From assembly GCA_035582835.1 (NCBI GenBank), contig JAYKAV010003126.1, forward strand, positions 315,706 to 379,705: DNA of 64,000 nt, read 5' to 3'. Of this stretch, positions 13,701 to 26,844 are shown one piece after another. The number at the start of each line of letters is the position of its first letter. Positions within the stretch are counted from its first letter, which is position 1. The translations under genes and the position numbers were made by a program. The notes under the pieces were generated by a model. It did no database searches. It was given only the letters and a program-made list of their open reading frames with translations, and was not told the origin of the DNA. The DNA comes from Phoebastria nigripes (taxonomy: Eukaryota; Chordata; Aves; Procellariiformes; Diomedeidae).

Positions 13701-14380
13701 TGCAATGCCTAAGCCAAGGTATTTCAAGGTATATGATTAATTGATTTTAGCTTTGTTAATACCTGTACTAAACCAGAGCTTTATGCCAGAAAGGCAGCAC
13801 TAAAAGTCAGGGAAACATTGTCATCTGAATCCCTCTAAAGATGAAATTGTATATCATCTGCATATAATTAGAAGCAGGTGCACTCTCAGGCAACAAAGAG
13901 GTAACACTAAAAATTCAGTAAAACAGAAGTCTGAGATACACATAGCACTTAGAGAAGATAATTTATCAGCCTGGGACACCACAAAGACAAATTAAATGGT
14001 GTATCTGATATAACATGTTTGGAAAGTTCATTTGTAAATTTTCCTGAATGACTTAAATAAAAACTGTCAAAATGCCAAGAATGAAGGTGATATATTAAAT
14101 GACATGATACATATAGCAGCAGTAAACTGGAGGCAGTTAGAGAATTTAACCCTGTTAAAATGTAAAGCCTAAAGGTCTCTGCTTCGTACCCTGCAAAGTG
14201 TTCACAGGATGCCAGTCCCCCACCACTGATACCTGTTCAGAGTTGTGTTTAGCAAATTGGGGCTTATGCGTATATAAACAAGACCCCATCTATAGACTGG
14301 CTTTACTTGCCCCAACAGTTGCTTCCCATACTACTAATTCTTTTCATTTTACATTTCATTATTTCCTTTCTTGACCCAAA
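4706..14380. other. Long non-coding stretch, no gene recognised
   Basis: No coding exon, RNA gene or clear transposon is seen. Open frames are all under about 110 codons, overlap on both strands and lack domains. A compact AT-rich block at 6,000-6,110 carries clustered homeodomain-type sites (CCAATTAAAG, then AATTAATAATTAAA) and could be a conserved non-coding element. The rest is AT-rich sequence with short homopolymers. Confidence 0.5.
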
Positions 14381-14440
14381 GTCCATTCATATGAAGGGGA
14401 ATTTTTCCATTGACATTCAATGGGCATTGGATCATATCCT
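14381..14440. repeat. Possible old amniote SINE tail (LF-SINE-like)
   Basis: Contains CCATTGACATTCAATGGG, a degenerate form of the near-palindrome CCATTGACTTCAATGGG seen in very old vertebrate SINE relics. A similar but weaker trace lies at 23,905-23,970. The family name is tentative because the match is short. Confidence 0.35.
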
Positions 14441-17400
14441 AATTTATCCGTTCCCAAGAAAGCAAGTCTAGAGCTGCCTAACTGCTGTAAAATCAGCATT
14501 CGCAAACATTCATTTAGACTCTGAACGGTTGTTCAGTTCAGCCAAGCCTCTGTTCTTATTTATCACTGAAAACTGTACAATCAGGTATTTGCCCAACAAA
14601 CAGCTGTTCTGCACCTATATTCTTATGTGCACAATATTATATTATTGTCATTTGTCATTCATTATTCATTATCCTCCTATGAGACATGACTGATTTTTTT
14701 TTCTTTTTTTACAAACCCACCGTTTCTCGAGGAGTCCTATTTTTCACTTTGCCCAGCGTTTTGCAGTCATTGGTTTTTCAAACAGAAAAGAAGAGACACA
14801 CCAGTATTTTTTACTATTGTCTTCTTTATTTTTCCCTATCTTTCTTTTCCCCATGACTTTTAATAGATAATAGGGAAGGAAAATGAAAACCTGAATACAT
14901 TTTGTTTGGTCAATAAACAAAACAAGATGAGTGTTCCAAATGAATTATGATATTTTCTTTTTGAATCATCCCCACTTTGAAATTTTCAGACATCTATTCA
15001 AAGGAAGAAGAGTAGCATGTCTCATTCAGAAACAGCAAAAAACCCCTGAAATCTAAATAAATAGTGCATGAACACATCATGAGCCAAAATGTGTTTGCTT
15101 AAATTAGTCATTGAACAATTACAAACAAGAAATAAGTATGCAAGAAAATCAGTGTGATTTGCAAATTATTTGTGAACAGAAAAAGAGCAGCCAAATACTC
15201 TGGATAACTGATTAACTGTAATTAGAATGTGGGCCCCTGACCATGAATAGCAAATTTCCCACTGATCTGATTTCAGTGAAAATAGGTTTTGGTCCATGCT
15301 AATGAATTCTCTCCTCAAATCAATTGATTTCAGTTCTCCTAGGAAAGTACTTGGTTCACTTCAGCAATAAAAACTGTCCCCATTACCTAAAAAGCTTCAT
15401 AAAAATTATCCGTTATTTCAGTAAGAAATTGTCACATACAGAAGAAGTGAGAAAAAAAGATGGTTCTACAGGACCTGTTGAACCTGTTTGTGCGTTTGAC
15501 AAAAGTACTTGGATCTCTGGTAGCACAACACAGATGGACGTGACAGCATCAAATGCCCCACATGAGTGCATACCGATGGATTTATTTTATTTAAACAGAA
15601 GTTTTGCATCAATGCACTCAAAGATGTGTGTTTATAATGATCTCTTTCTCCATTAGTATAGCAAACCAGCAGCAGCATATGTTTTTTCTAGAAAATCTAT
15701 AATTTTTGTATGTGGCTTGATAGAGTCAGCATTTTGTTCAGAGTACTGGGCTGCTCCTAATCCTGTTCCAGCTGAAGCTGTCAACAGTTTTGCTCGTGAC
15801 CTCTTTGAGGGCAGGAATAGCAGGTACGTCTACGTTGCTTGCAAAGGATGGATATATGAATTCCTTCAAGACCAGAGCCACTGGCAATTTGCACAAACAT
15901 GTAAGTCTGGCAGAGGGGTGCACTTGGCAGGTGCCCGTCCTCTCTCTGCCTAAGAGCATCCAGGTGGGTTAGCAAACCACCAGGGCAGATGATCTGCAGT
16001 GTAATAATTGCAAAGAAGTAGTAATGAAGAGAAACTACCCTGAATGCACCGAACTTGCTCCAAAATTCAGATGTTTCCCTTCAAACAAGCTAATTCAGTT
16101 ACATTTCCATCTTTCTTACATCACTGCTCAGTCTCTGAAAAATCATGCGAGACTTTTGGCATGAATTTTGGGGTGCACATGAGCAAATGGGACTCACACT
16201 TGCAGGTCTGAGAGGAGGAACATTGGAAATCACTAATGTTAATTCTGAGGTTAAAAATGACTTTTGCTTCCTGCTGTGTGCAAATGCAAATTAAATAAGC
16301 AGAAACAAGCCAAAGGAAATGCTGCTTGATTGGAAGCAGAAAGTTCCTGATTTTCCAGCTCTAAAATGAAAGATTTTGTGTAAGAACTTAGAGGTGGAAT
16401 ATCTCCCCAGTTCTGAATCAGGGAATTAACAACCTGAAGATGTATTAATCATCCAAATGTTATGAGAGAATTCCTGAAGCATAGAAGTCATCCAGACAAT
16501 GATTAGTCCAGGTATTGAGCCTGACACCAGTTTAACCCTGAAGTAACGCCAATGATTTGCAGTGGCGTGGAGGCAGAACCCAGAACTGGGAGACCTGCTG
16601 GAGTTCTCACAAGAAGCACAAAAGGGAGAAGTGCATTAAAAAAACCCCAAGTTTACTCAAATAATTTTGAAGAAGAAAAAGGTTGTGTGGAATAAAAGTG
16701 AAATGCACTGAAGCAGTATACTGCAAAGCACACTATTGCAGAGCTCTGATGAGCATCAGAGACAGTCAGACTTGTAGTAAATAAATGTTATTACGCTGCC
16801 ACAATTACAGCATCTTTCCTGTTTTCAGGCTGGTTGAGCCATCTGGCATGGGCATCCGGNTAAAAGTTATGCAATTATTAAAACAAGCTAAATTAAATTA
16901 ATTTAAATTAATCACAGTGTACAAAAATAACTGGCCAGAAGCATCGAATCATAGTTGTTTTGAACATGATGACCTATTTTTCTGTTTTGCTGGGCTTTCT
17001 CTAATTATGAGATAACATGTTGTCTTTGAAACCAGTGGCAAAAGTCCAGTTGAGTGAAAAGAGAGATTTGCGCGGGGTACTGTTTCCCTTGTACACTAGC
17101 AGTGACATGCTTCATTAAACGACATGCACATACAGCACCTAATGAAGTATACAGATACTTTTTTATTACTGTATGTTGGCCTGTCATGTAGGATGTAAAG
17201 TTACTACATTACATCAAAATGTTTCCCGTGCTATTTTGCGAATATCCAAAAGACTTCTTCATTCCCTTAAATGTTATGAAAAGTTTGTGTCCTTCAAAAT
17301 ATTCATAAACAGGTATTTTTTATTTAGATGTTTCCAAAAGGCTTGTCTAAACGCTTTATTTGCCACAAATGTAGGCTTTCTGTTACAAATTCAGCCATCT

Positions 17401-18920
17401 TTTGGTGACAACGTGTTTAAAAACCAGTGTAAAAAATGACTAACTGAGAATGGCTTGATTTAAAATGCTGAAGAAAATGGGAAGGCGTTCANCTAACAAC
17501 CTCCCAGAGCTGCTAGGAATAAGAGCAGTTGAGAAGGAGAATCCCAAGAAGGAGAATCCTGAAGAATTTATTTCTATATTTACCAAATCTGCTTGCCAGT
17601 ACATGGAGAGAAAAGGCAGCATCTTGCCTACTGCTTGGTCAGAGGCAGCCTGGCTCCAGGTTTAGGAAGATGTTTGTGTCCTACTGATTCTGCAGGACGT
17701 GTTTTCCATAGGCAAGGCTCCTGACGTATGCCTGAAACCCAGCAGCAGACGCACTGAGGACAAAAGGATTGTAGCTTCCGCAGCTCAAGTCATGAGCATC
17801 CCCAGCTTTAGTTAAAGCTCCCTAAAATGTTTTCCTGCATCCTAATAACCCATTAAAAGCCACCCAGCAAGGATGTACGTATCCTCCNACAGCACAGACA
17901 AAAGCTCCCTCTGAACTCTATTTGGCTTTCAGGTTTTTTCTTCTCTTTTGCCATTTTTTTCCCAATTACATTAGCTTTNGGTAAACCCTTTTACAGAAGT
18001 TCTTTATAACTGAATTGCGTAAAGAGCCAGTTCAACTAGTTTAATGCATTAGACTGGAATCCAAGCAGCAGATAAAACACGCTGTTTATTTGTTTTTATG
18101 CTCCTGATGTGACGTCCCCCACTGGGCAGAACCATGTGTCACATATTGAAGGGGATTTTGTGGGATGCAGGGAAAACCTGTACCAGATATTGACAAGTAT
18201 TTTTTTCAGAAATGTTCAGGGAGGAGGCGGAAGCTGTTTTAAAACAAATCATTTTTCCTAAGTGAGGTCCATGCTTCTCAGAATAAAGCATAGGCAGGAA
18301 TATTTATCACTGGCTTTTTTTCTTTCTTAAATAGGAAATGGTAAAAATGCATTCAGTGTAAGGTTCGATTTAAAAACCTGGTCTAGACGTGCCATTCATG
18401 ACTTACCTAGCAAAATTAAAATGCAGAGGTGCTAATAGCTGTAGAGCAATCCAGGTGTGGAATATGTGACTTGGACCAATATGAAATAAAATGTTAGGCA
18501 GGGGGGATTCTCTAACTGTAATTAGATTTTAAGCTTAAGTAGCTGCAATTTTATAAATTTCTCCCCCTTCCAAATTGTGAAGAAACTCTTTTGAGTAAAG
18601 CTGATAATCTGCATACTTTCAGTNTAAGGAAATTCAAACGAGTAAATTATTCACCCAAAACGAGACGGGCATTTACAATAGGAGTCTTATCTCTAATAGC
18701 ATTGTTATGACCATTATAATTGTTACAATAATTTTCTTTTTAAAATCTCCTGTTTCTCATATGTGCATTTAATTCAGATTCCTTTTCAAGTAAATATCAT
18801 GCTTATTATGCCTAGGCTTCAGTAGACTCGCCTGAAATCTTTTCTTTCATAAGTTCTCACCTTCTGAGAATGTTATTGATCCTTAGAGGTAACGTGGTTA
18901 TCTATCTGGGAGAGGGATTA
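14441..18920. other. Non-coding stretch, no gene recognised
   Basis: No gene is supported. Weak SINE-tail-like traces lie at 15,230-15,297 and 16,518-16,590. An open frame of 78 codons (15717-15953) contains donor-like sites near 15,823 and 15,902, but it has no recognisable homology and a weak acceptor, so I do not call an exon. Isolated Ns occur near 16,860, 17,492, 17,887, 17,979 and 18,624. Confidence 0.5.
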
Positions 18921-19030
18921 GGGGTCTGGAGATGTAGTCCTATTCTTGGCCCTCTCATTTAAGATTTGTGAACTTCAGCAAAGCGCCTTAAAAAAAAAAA
19001 AAGCCTCAATAGTGAAACAGGATAATGGCC
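18921..19030 (+). repeat. Old MIR/CORE-SINE-like fragment, sense
   Basis: The segment reads as a decayed sense copy of the common amniote SINE core. In order it has a 'gtcctattcttggc' block, a 'tgtgaacttcagcaaag' block matching the 'tgtgaccttgggcaag' core, then 'gcctcaatagtgaaacagg' matching 'gcctcagtttccccatctgtaaaatgg'. An internal A run (about 18,990-19,002) interrupts it. The order of three matching blocks makes chance similarity unlikely. Confidence 0.6.
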
Positions 19031-21150
19031 CACATGTATCTTCTCTTTTTAAGTCAGGGAGTTTTGCAAAAGGAATGGACTAAATGTAAGACTAACTCAT
19101 TTTTTACAAATAAGGTTTCAGATCTTCTGCTGAAAGTCCCTAGAAGTGCTAATGATTTTTATTCCAACATCTGTGTATAAACGATCTTGCTGAACAATCA
19201 AATACTGCAGCCTTTTATATTTTCTTATGTGGTTAGTTCCACGAGGATTACAGTTCTTCTAAAATATACATGAAAGACAGCAGTTATTAGCAAAAGCCTT
19301 GGAGATTCGTGTTGACAGTGAGGATCAGAGGGTTAAAGTCAGCCATTTGGAAATGTCTGTATAGAAAAATACCCACTAGACACATCAAGTACTTGGGTGG
19401 GTATACAATGGAGCATCACGTCAGCTATCTGCATTTGTAAGCTAATGAAACCCCTGCACAAATACCTGATTTATATGCATACCTTGGGGTTTGCACACAT
19501 AAAAAGTGGCAAGGGCAAAGATCTGTGAACAATTGCGTTTGCCTCACTATAAAATCTGCCCATTAGGATCAGTCTGCATATTTTGAGAAACAACCCATCT
19601 TCCTCCTTCCTCCTGAGTGTTTATTATTGTAACGATCAAGTTAGCTCGGAAGCACAGTGAAAACAGGTGAACGTTTAGAAGGGGGCAAGAGAGAGGAGTT
19701 CCCATCATATGATTAATCAGACAAATGAGGTATTTGGAGAGAACTGTTTGCATGCAGCTGAGTTTTCTAAAATGTTATGAAGTAATTGCATTATGAAAAT
19801 AATCAGCTGCTCTGCATTCTGATCATTAGAAGCTGATGATATAATTGTGTTATAATGAAAAGCATTCTGGTGATTATTCCATAGAGAACTTCTCTGCAGA
19901 TAATATTCAAATTTACTTTATTTTGGCATCATTTCAGAGAAGCTGAAAGTACAATGTAAACAGCTGGACTGTGAGGTAATGTTGTTATAACTTCTGAAGT
20001 ATGTCCCTTTTTTTAAACTACTATCTTGAAAAAGTTCTTTGAGTTCATCTGCATAATGCCAGCTGACCTTGTTTATGTTTTATGGTGGCTCATTAAGTAA
20101 CTTTGTTCTGTATTTCCAATGGGAACTAGCAGTTTTATTCTTCTTTTTTTCTGAATAATTAATTAGAAAGCATCCCAAAGCCATAAAGAACCAATACTAC
20201 TGTAATTCTCTCGTATCTTGAATAATGTTTTATCACATACTCTCTTCTACTGACACTCTATGCCAAATCTTAACAGCATGTACTACTGGTGACTTAGATT
20301 TGTGGCATTTTGCAGGGTATAACACAAGTCAGATTCTCCTCCATTGGTAACTTCACTATCGTTTCAAAATAAGCGTGCTGTATTTCCTCAAGTTAATCAG
20401 CAATCTCCAAACTAGGCAGGGGGTATATAAACCCCTCATCTAGGTGAATGAGGATTGCCTTCCAAAGACAATTCAATCCATTGGGTTTTGATGGGACAAA
20501 CAACTCTATGGAGGAATCGGCTTTCCTATTGAATATCTGGCAAACTGTGGCGGTGGGTAAATTAATCTCCCAGCCAAGTAAGAAAACTAAGTTATTCTGC
20601 TGTCTTGTTAAAAGNTGTGTATTTTTCTTCTGTTGCTACAGTATTTGAATGCACCTTGAAGAGTAAAACATGGTTTTATGCTCTGCTGACTNTATTGCTT
20701 GCAGGGAGATGTCTGGGCTACAACATGGGCTAATCTTTGACTTGTAACAAGCTTTTTGTTTTCTACTCACAGTTTCTTCATTATCCTTCCCCAGATAAAT
20801 ATGTAACTGTGGTCCATTTTGATGGGTAATAGGGGTGAGAAAGCAGAGGTGAACATTGTTCTACTCAGTAAGACCCATTAGTTTCCCTTTGCTACAAACA
20901 AGCATTTCCAACCTCGGAATTTCCCAGCTGATTTAAATCCCTTCCCTGCCTTTTTATCCACGATACACATGGCTGTTTTTTGAATTTGTTGTTCAGTGCA
21001 CAGAGAAAAAATTGCCAATTCAGTGTGGTGTGGAGCCAGCCAAGTCTAGTAGCAGCAATGGTAGCTGAGGGGAGAAAGGGAAATAGTAAGTGTTGAACAG
21101 AGGATACGGAGATCTTGACCTCAACTGTCCTTCTGTATTGAAAATGTCAC

Positions 21151-21212
21151 GCTAATTACAAAGTTGTTGCTAATTACAAAGTTGTTGCATTATTATTTAT
21201 AATAATGCAAAT
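21151..21212. repeat. 18-bp tandem duplication, hairpin and octamer
   Basis: GCTAATTACAAAGTTGTT is repeated perfectly (21151-21168, 21169-21186). It runs directly into a perfect inverted repeat, GCATTATTAT and its complement around a 2-base loop (21187-21208). The right arm overlaps ATGCAAAT (21205-21212), the POU/octamer sequence. The duplicated unit contains TAATTA, a homeodomain core. It may be a small duplicated factor-binding site or neutral slippage. Confidence 0.85.
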
Positions 21213-23904
21213 GTGGGCTGAGGTTATCTTGTGTCCTTTAAGGGCTTTTGTTTGTAGTTACGATCTTGCATAGCCGAGCCTGCACTGTTTGGGAGGTCAG
21301 CGTGCTCTCCGGGTCAGCGTGTGCTTGTTCCACCTTTACCTTAGTCCTGCTGTAAAACCAGAGTAATCAAATGGCTGTAGCACCACTCTTAATGCACAAG
21401 ATCAGCTCCCCCTGCTTTTCTCATTCTCAGGTCTTCGAAAAGCGTGTTCACATCTTCACCACCCTGCACCTGCGACGTGCTGAGTAAGAGAAGGCTGGAA
21501 TAAAATGCCCTGTTTCATTTGATAATGTTTTTATAGGGGAAGTAAAAGCCCACACCTCTCATTGACTCTAATTAGAACAGCACATAATTGGCAGTGCTGA
21601 AAATAAAGCCACTAACACAGATGTTTCTTGTTGTTTTACAAATTTAAAAGAAGGAAAAAAAGGCAGTACCAGAACTTGAAAGGGATCTGTAAGCTTCTGA
21701 AAGGTATTGAGTTGCCTAATTCCAAATTGCNTTAGTAAAACTTAAGCACCTAAATGCACTTAAAGCTGTATATATATATTTGTCTGTGATTACTTAAGAC
21801 AATAACTAAATCTTAGACCTTTAGGGCCAGAACTCCATTTCCATTAAGTGCCACTGCCAGATGGAAAAAGCCAACAGGATAGAAAAATGTTGTTCTCCTC
21901 CAGCCTCTGCAGTTCAGCCAACAAAGAACTTCTGCAGAGTCCAAATGCACTAAAGTTGGAGTTAATGTATCTTAGTCTATTGGCCTGTGAAGTTGATTGC
22001 TGACTTGCTCTTTCTTACTTTCATACTGTAAGAGTCTCAAAATGGCATTGTAATAATAAAGTGCTGTAACAAGGAGTAACAACTGTGACTCCCTCGTTGT
22101 TATGCTTTTTTACAGGGAGCTGGATTTTTCATGTAACTGCCATGTAAGTTTTTGAGATGTTGCTTTTTCAGTGCTTTTTATTTTACTGCAGTAATCAAAG
22201 AGAAAAATCATTTCTTTGACGTGTTATGTGACTCCAACAGAGAAATGCTGGAGGGAGGCTTTGGGAATTGCTAGCTGCATGTTCTACTGGCAACAGAAAG
22301 AAAGGATTGGGATAATTCCTGCACCTTTGATGGGCTTGCGCTATCTCCAGATACCGCTGAATCATTGGGGCCATAGCACTTCCACCTGGAACTTGTAAAA
22401 ACATTGGGGGCAAGCAGCACTTCTGTCTAAAACTTACCACGTTGAAGCATGTATTGGATTAACTTTTTTGTTTCCTTTTTTAAATGCCGCCACGGAGAAA
22501 ATCACTGGATGTGACTACAAGATCTTTTCTTACCACAACCCTCCGGTGTATCTAGAGACATAAATGGAAGCTCTGGGTATGTGGTTCTTCTGGGGAAAAA
22601 AAAAAAAAATCTTTTGCAGCTTTGCATTGGTTTATAAATTTATTTACTAAACAGGATAAAGTAAAAGAAGTTTTCACCCCTTATTGGGTATTGACATCTC
22701 CCCCTTGACATCTTTACATTGAACAACAGAAGTAGATCTGTGAATGTCAAAGTGAGATAGTAAGGGGAATCATGGACACAAACATGGTGTGGGAAAAGGC
22801 TTGGGAACCATTGGTGCTGCTGCTACTAGACACAGTATATAATAAGACAGACAGGTTATACCCCTATCATCAATTACATCTCTGAGCAGGGTCTACTGAG
22901 AAACTATAGCAGAACATTTTAAGACCAGATCTCTGCTAACAGTCCCACTAATCTATAGCTATGCTCGGTTATATTATTACTACATGTAGTGCTATGGCAC
23001 CTCATGTTGATAATATTAAAACACACACTTCAGCAGCACCTACACATCAGCCAAGCTAGCTTCTCCTTCCTCCCGTGCCCACTGTGCTAAGCAAATGACA
23101 GGTATGGTTTAAAAAAAAATCCTAACAATTCTTACTCCTAAGCCACACAGTTTAAAAATTATGCATAGCAGGGTGTTAGTAACAGATGGACCGTTGCAGT
23201 GTATGCCACGAATACCTACCAAGAATTGAATGTATTTTGTCTCAATATTGTGGTTGGGAGATAAAAATCCTCGTGAAGAGTCATTCCTGTGAGTAAGCAG
23301 TATAGTCTGGCGGTTTTAACTGGGGGGGTGGTGGGGAATAACAAAAGCAATCATTCCATATAATGGAATAACTACCTACAACAGCTCCGTTTACATAGGC
23401 AGACNATTCTAATTTGTAAATAGCACACAAGCTAAATTAAAGGAAATATTAATGGTTCACAGATTGAAACTTTGCGAAAGAAATTTTTAATGCTTGGTCA
23501 ACTTTTGCAGCCTATCTAAAAAAGGTGTTAATGGAAGTTTTGAAAGACCTTTAGTTAAGATAGTTTAACGGAAGCCTTTGCAAGTCATACTAATTTCTTT
23601 CTCATAAATGCATCATACACGTCCTCAGTATCTGCCATAATGTTATCATTTCCGCTGGTAATTAAAATTCTAACTTCTGTGCAGTGAGTCTTCGTTATCT
23701 ATAAAGCTTAATGTTTCACATCCTGTATTATGCTCCCCCGGTAACAGCAGTTTGCTACTACCATTGGCTTTTGGTTATATGGCCCACCATTACGGAATAT
23801 GGTTTGTAATAGCCCATTTCCTTCTTTCCCTATTCCTAATTTAAAAGCAATCATTTTTTAACGCTTGTAATATGCATGTCACTCAGAGCTGAAACATTTT
23901 GCTT

Positions 23905-23970
23905 AGGGCCAAATTCTGGTCTTCATTGATGGGAAAACTCCCGTTCATATGAACGATGCCAGGATTTGTC
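23905..23970. repeat. Possible old amniote SINE tail (LF-SINE-like)
   Basis: Reads GGGCCAAATTCTGGTCTTCA, then a 'tgatgggaaaactcccgttcat' block and 'gccaggattt'. This resembles the old vertebrate SINE tail 'gggccaaatcctgctctcattga...tcaatggg...caggattt'. The likeness is from memory and the copy is decayed. Confidence 0.4.
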
Positions 23971-25454
23971 TGCAGCTGTCTATAGCTCATTTCATTTGGA
24001 AAAGTGGGCTAGGTTTGTGCTTGGTGGCTTTGGTGTGTCCTTCCAAGAAGCAGATAACCTTTCTACAAATGCCCTTCCTGAAAGGAAACAATCAGCAGAA
24101 CGAGAATTAAAATGAGTTGAAGCAGAAAATGAATCAACCAGGAGGTGTTAATGGATTAACTCCTTCCCAGGCAGTGTCCCTTCCAGCACCCCTCCACCCC
24201 TTCAAGGACAGGGCGAGCACTGTCCCCTAACCTGGAGATCTGCCTAGCGAGAGACTAGCTCAGCTGGTCAGAAAAGTGTGCCCAGTCTTTTGCACCATTT
24301 GCTCAACAAATGATTATTTAATCTCTGATTAATCAGGACACTTATGCAAGTGCTAAACTGACCCCTAATACTTCTTTCTCTGACACCTGCAACAAAGTGC
24401 TGAGAAGCCTTATGTCCTTTGGGCTTGTTCTCATACCCAAGTTTTATTACGCTTTCTGCATTAAAATCAAAGAAAGCCAGCTGATTACATTATACAATAG
24501 AGTATTTGACTCACCCTTACAAATATCTTTAAGATTTTCACAAAACCCAGGATTCCTGATGTTTAAACCTACAAGAAACAAAATTAATTCTAGCATTCTT
24601 TTCTTAAGGAACTCAGACACTAAAAAAGAAAATCAGACGGTAAAATTGCTTCCCACTCTTAAATCCTGTGCTGTGTCACAAGCTAAATAATTCTAAATTC
24701 CCATGAAGTCTATCTGTTCCTGAAGGAGGTAATCTATCAGCTTGTTGTATTGTGTTTGCAAGTTAAATATTCACTAATGGTTTATTAGCACATATATTGT
24801 AGATGATCAGCTTTGATTAATGCCCAAGTGCTACAGAGTTTCTCATATTTAATAAATATTTTCAGTACTCCCTTATTGCTTTATCAACATAAATTACAAT
24901 AACTGTCTAATAACTGTAAATCAATACAAACCCTGCAGTAAATCATTCTGAAGCAGAGAGCTGTTAAAAAGTGAAATGCCAATCCAAACTTGTCTTTCAC
25001 TGTCTTATTATACTTCCTCTGATGATTTTTCTTGTTTTATGAACCCCCAACAACACTATGACACCATGTTGGTTGAATCACCTCACTTGGACACAATTTT
25101 TCTCCTTGTCTCAATTCATTGAGATTAGGATCATGTTCTTATTTTTGATATAGGCTGAAGAGGCAAGTGTGATTCTTGAGGTCTTGCGGTTAACTCAATT
25201 TTACTTTGCCTCTGGCTCTCCCTTGCTTTCTCTTCTACGTAGTTATTTTAATTGAAACTTGTGCATGCACTGAAACCAACACACCCTTGTATGTATAGGT
25301 TGAACAGACTGAACCCCACATCCTTGGTTTCAGCACGGAGTGGGCCTTAAGAGGAGACTTCTTGTCTAGATTTAGGTTGGAAGATGTAGCTTTCCACTGG
25401 CTGCTCCCCCGGTGTCCTCCATCAGCAATGAAGAGAGGGAAGTCTTTCTAAAGA

Positions 25455-25504
25455 GCAATTCCCAAAGTAAGGCAATTCCCTAAGTAAGCAATTCCTAAAG
25501 CAGG
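25455..25504. repeat. Three imperfect copies of a 16-17 bp unit
   Basis: Copies start at 25455, 25472 and 25488, each beginning GCAATTCC followed by a variable C/T and an AAGTAAG-like end. Divergence between copies suggests an older local expansion. No function is apparent. Confidence 0.8.
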
Positions 25505-26844
25505 CAGGATACATCTTCCTCCACAAGTGACGAAAAAGGGATGACTAACTTTGATTCAACACCTACCTTTTGGATGGCTAAAGTTAAGGAGGATGAATCA
25601 TACTGTTAGTGTACTGGTCTCCCTCCTCTTTATAGAACAAGAATTTGTTGCTGCTACTGTCTTTATGTAGCCCTTCCCCAAAATATCTACTAGTTTTATG
25701 GTCTTCCAAAGACATATTTTACGGAATCATACTATTGAATTGAAATCGCAGCTGGTCTGGTCTAGGTATGTGGAGACCAAAAGCCACTGAATTTAACTGC
25801 AGGATATGTTATTTGGTGAATAGGTTTTCAATAAATTTTAGTATGGTTATTTGCCCTGGATCGGCCAATCTGTTTAAAGCTTCCTGCTCTTTCAAAGCAG
25901 GCCATTACGCCTGGGATGATTTCAGGTAGTCAGGATCCTAATGTAAGTGAAAGTACTTCTAACAACAAAGTCTTTACTGTGTTGGAGTGAGTCAGTCCCT
26001 GCCAGCAGAACTGTTTGTTAAAATTACTGCCAGTTCCCGCATTATTCGTTAAAAATCATTTCTCACCAATTCTATTTACTAGCACTGATGTACCCTTTCT
26101 GAAGATTTCTGCTACCAAACCTCTGCTCAGTAAAGTCTTTCAATGTTTGATGAGCACAACTTAATTTCAGACACCTTCCACACACCCCCTTACGGCTGAA
26201 TATCTTCATTTGCTTTGCTGTATGGAAACAGACTATCTTAATTTTTTTACTAAACAAAACATTATAAACTACTGATATTAGCAAACCCTATTAAATTCTT
26301 GCCTGCTGCTCAATAAACTGATCTGACTGTCAATATATGTCTTCTTAGCAACATCCTCTAATAGTCCCACACAGATTGCTCCTGCTCGAAACTCTTAAAC
26401 CACATCCACAACTTCAGCTGCAGGCAATAGATGCAGAGACCCAACGTATCACAGAAATGAAGTTTATAAGAGTATTTAGGTGCAGTTGCTCTGCAGGAAG
26501 TTTTCTGTATTTCTTAAAAATATCAGGGACAACAAACAAACAAAAAAACCCAGAAAATGTGAGGTGCGTGGGAGAATGAAGGACACAAGATATTAATTCT
26601 TAGAGTAAGAAGTCAGCTGTAGTGTACAAAACGAAGCCCAGGAACACATGCCGCATGTTTGTGAAGCGCTAAATGATACCAGCTCTCCTTTTCAGCAGGC
26701 ACAAACAAGACAGCTAGATTAGAAGATGCCATGAAATGAAAAGGAAAAGAAAACAACAGAATTATCTACTTTAATTTTCCCCAAAGGACAATGCAACTTA
26801 TCACAGAAGCTACAGAAGTGCATAAATCATGGCCTAATATTGAA

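Larger units (their letters stand above)
19031..26840. other. Long non-coding AT-rich stretch
   Basis: No coding exon is recognised. Two blocks look more constrained than background: 19,745-20,140 and 24,735-24,990. Both are dense in ATTA, TAATTG and HMG-type motifs and lack simple repeats. That appearance is common for developmental enhancers but cannot be proven here. Tandem duplications at 21,151-21,208 and 25,455-25,504 are listed separately. Single Ns occur near 20,615, 20,692, 21,731 and 23,405. Confidence 0.5.

Noticed and set aside
15717..15953. Possible exon with GTAAGT-type donor near 15,902
   Set aside because: The acceptor is weak, all frames are open over the same stretch and no homology is recognised. 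A donor-like hexamer alone is common by chance.
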